Origin: Akkermansiaceae bacterium UBA7890
Lineage (GTDB): Bacteria > Verrucomicrobiota > Verrucomicrobiia > Verrucomicrobiales > Akkermansiaceae
Assembly (NCBI GenBank): GCA_002501065.1
Contig: DLRK01000029.1
Location: 1,463 to 26,209 of the forward strand
DNA: 24,747 nucleotides
Reading direction: 5' to 3'
The position numbers and the translations under genes are program-made. Positions within the stretch are counted from its first letter, which is position 1, and each line of letters opens with the position of its first letter. Below the pieces are notes generated by a model. That model had not been told where the DNA came from, ran no database searches, and worked only from the letters and a program-made list of their open reading frames with translations. Below, in pieces: positions 23,397 through 24,747 of this stretch.

Positions 23397-24449
23397 ATGG
23401 CACGACCAGTAACACTCTTCACCGGCCAGTGGGCCGATCTTTCTCTTCCCGACCTCCTGCCCAAGGTAAAGGACATGGGCTACGACGGAGTCGAACTCGC
23501 CTGCTGGGGTGATCATTTCGACGTCCAGAAAGCGCTCAATGAGGACGGCTACGTCGAGGGACGCTGGGAGCTTCTCCAGCAACATGGCATGGTCTGTTAT
23601 GCCATTTCGAATCACCTGGTGGGTCAAGCGATCTGCGACAATATCGATGAGCGTCACCAGTCCATTCTTTCGCCCGTGGTCTGGGGTGACGGTGACCCGG
23701 AAGGGGTGCGCCAGCGCGCGGCCCGGGAGATGATCGATACCGCCAGGGCCTGCCGGAAGTTCGTCGATGCCGGGGCCTCCTACATGGCGGACAAGCCTGC
23801 CGGTTCGGGGCGGGCGGTGGTCAACGGATTCACCGGTTCCAGTATCTGGCATTCCATATACGCGTTCCCGCCGACCAGCCAGGAGTACTACCAGAAGGGA
23901 TTTGATGATTTCGCGGCGCGCTGGAAGCCGATCCTCGATGAGTTCGATGCGGTCAATGTCGACTTTGGACTGGAGGTGCATCCTACCGAAATCGCCTTTG
24001 ACATCGCTTCCGCAGCGCGGGCCATCGAGGCCGTGGACGGCCATGGCCGCTTCGGGTTCAACTACGATCCGAGCCACCTTGGCTACCAGGGTGTCGACTA
24101 CGTGAAGTTCATTCGCGATTTCCCGAACCGCATCTTCCACGTGCATATGAAGGATGCGTGGTGGGGTCATGGTGACGGTACGGTGGGTGTCTTCGGTGGA
24201 CACACTGACTTCACGGATGCGCGCCGCTTCTGGGATTTTCGTTCGGTTGGCCGGGGTGACACGGATTTCGAAGAGATCATCGTGGCGCTCAATGACATCG
24301 CCTATGCCGGGCCACTCTCAGTGGAGTGGGAGGACGGTCGCATGGACCGTATCCACGGGGCGGCTGAGAGCTGTGCCTTCACCAGAGATCTCGATTTCGC
24401 ACCCAGCGACGTGATCTTTGACTCGGCCTTCGACAAGGAGAACCAGTAA
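23397..24449 (+). CDS. Sugar phosphate isomerase/epimerase-like TIM-barrel protein
   Basis: Encodes 350 aa of the xylose-isomerase-like TIM-barrel superfamily. The N terminus MARPVTLFTGQWADL begins the first barrel strand. An alternative ATG at 23364, overlapping the xylB stop, would add 11 polar residues (MTERNTQPHTQ) with no structural role. Likely metal ligands are Glu in DFGLEVHPTE, Asp and His in FNYDPSHLGYQG, His in FHVHMKDAWWG and Glu in LSVEWEDGRMDR. The substrate is unknown. Position between xylB and a Gfo/Idh/MocA oxidoreductase suggests a linked NAD-dependent sugar or inositol conversion, a common pairing in PVC and Bacteroidota genomes. It is cytoplasmic, and no signal peptide is seen. 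Confidence 0.85.
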   Translation: MARPVTLFTGQWADLSLPDLLPKVKDMGYDGVELACWGDHFDVQKALNEDGYVEGRWELLQQHGMVCYAISNHLVGQAICDNIDERHQSILSPVVWGDGDPEGVRQRAAREMIDTARACRKFVDAGASYMADKPAGSGRAVVNGFTGSSIWHSIYAFPPTSQEYYQKGFDDFAARWKPILDEFDAVNVDFGLEVHPTEIAFDIASAARAIEAVDGHGRFGFNYDPSHLGYQGVDYVKFIRDFPNRIFHVHMKDAWWGHGDGTVGVFGGHTDFTDARRFWDFRSVGRGDTDFEEIIVALNDIAYAGPLSVEWEDGRMDRIHGAAESCAFTRDLDFAPSDVIFDSAFDKENQ

Positions 24450-24469
24450 CCCGCAATCCAGAGCGAATC

Positions 24470-24747
24470 ATGGCAACCAAGGTAGGGGTTATCGGTGCCG
24501 GCGGGATGCTGCAGTATCACGCACCCGGTTTCCGGCAGGGCGGCGGTGAACTGGTCGCCATCGCGGACGTGAACCGGGAGGCGGCGCAGGCTTCGGCGGA
24601 CAGCTGGGAGATTCCCCATGTCTTCGGGGATACCGCGGAGTTTCTCGAGACGGATATCGATGCGGTGAGCATCATCGTCCCCAACAAGTTTCACGCCCCC
24701 CTCGCGATCCAGGCCCTGGAAGCGGGGAAGCACGTCTTCTGCGAGAA
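24470..24747 (+). CDS. Gfo/Idh/MocA family oxidoreductase, 5' part only
   Basis: The window holds the first 92 codons, and the gene runs off the right edge. The Rossmann start KVGVIGAGGMLQYHAPGF, the strand end LVAIADVN, and IDAVSIIVPNKFHAPLAIQALEAGKHVFCE are the classic NAD(P)-binding half of the Gfo/Idh/MocA family. The usual EKP motif would follow the cut. These enzymes oxidise or reduce sugars and cyclitols. It starts 20 bases after the TIM-barrel gene and is clearly in the same transcription unit. Without the C-terminal domain no substrate can be proposed. Confidence 0.92.
   Translation, partial: MATKVGVIGAGGMLQYHAPGFRQGGGELVAIADVNREAAQASADSWEIPHVFGDTAEFLETDIDAVSIIVPNKFHAPLAIQALEAGKHVFCE

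Noticed and set aside
1..24747. tRNA, rRNA, CRISPR array, transposase, integrase or replication origin
   Set aside because: I looked for these and saw no supporting sequence on either strand. The only repeats are the short ones listed.

Overview
The window is a gene-dense, high-GC stretch of bacterial chromosome. It most likely comes from the PVC superphylum, with Verrucomicrobiota favoured over Planctomycetota. The pointers are a DUF1592-family 'planctomycete-type' cytochrome c next to a DUF1552 protein, several xylose-isomerase-like TIM-barrel genes, a class IV aminotransferase, a CrtI-like desaturase and many starts without a Shine-Dalgarno motif. This placement is inferred from gene content. 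No rRNA, tRNA or CRISPR array is visible.

Layout. Positions 1-295 hold an unassigned tail and three short direct repeats. From 296 to 3550 (+) lies an exported bacterial tricorn-type protease. Convergent to it, 3615-7693 (-) is a four-gene carbohydrate operon. In transcription order it encodes a sugar epimerase-like TIM barrel, an aldo/keto reductase closely resembling plant L-galactose dehydrogenase, a tagaturonate epimerase (UxaE) and a sugar-lactone hydrolase of the amidohydrolase superfamily. Divergent from it, 7855-11641 (+) holds the DUF1592/DUF1552 pair, followed by a BarA-like hybrid histidine kinase (11727-14954). A housekeeping-type section follows: an acyl-carrier-protein phosphodiesterase-like gene (-), a class IV aminotransferase (+) and a Phd/VapC-like toxin-antitoxin pair (-) split by an unusually long spacer. 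Next come an AT-rich promoter region with a strongly folded leader, and a phytoene-desaturase-like flavoprotein (17584-19128, +). The right end is a D-xylose locus: a PAS-AraC regulator (-) divergent from xylA, xylB, a sugar isomerase-like TIM barrel and a Gfo/Idh/MocA oxidoreductase cut by the window end.

How the genes fit together. The minus-strand operon reads as part of an oxidative L-galactose route: L-galactose to L-galactonolactone (reductase-family dehydrogenase), to L-galactonate (lactonase), then to D-tagaturonate by an enzyme not in this window, then to D-fructuronate (UxaE). With the xylose genes this suggests a degrader of algal or plant polysaccharides. XylA and XylB convert D-xylose to xylulose 5-phosphate, and the divergent PAS-AraC protein is the obvious candidate regulator.

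The least explained parts are the folded leader at 17457-17555, the palindrome-bearing spacer inside the toxin-antitoxin locus, and the spaced inverted repeats between xylA and xylB and in the 7694-7854 divergent region.
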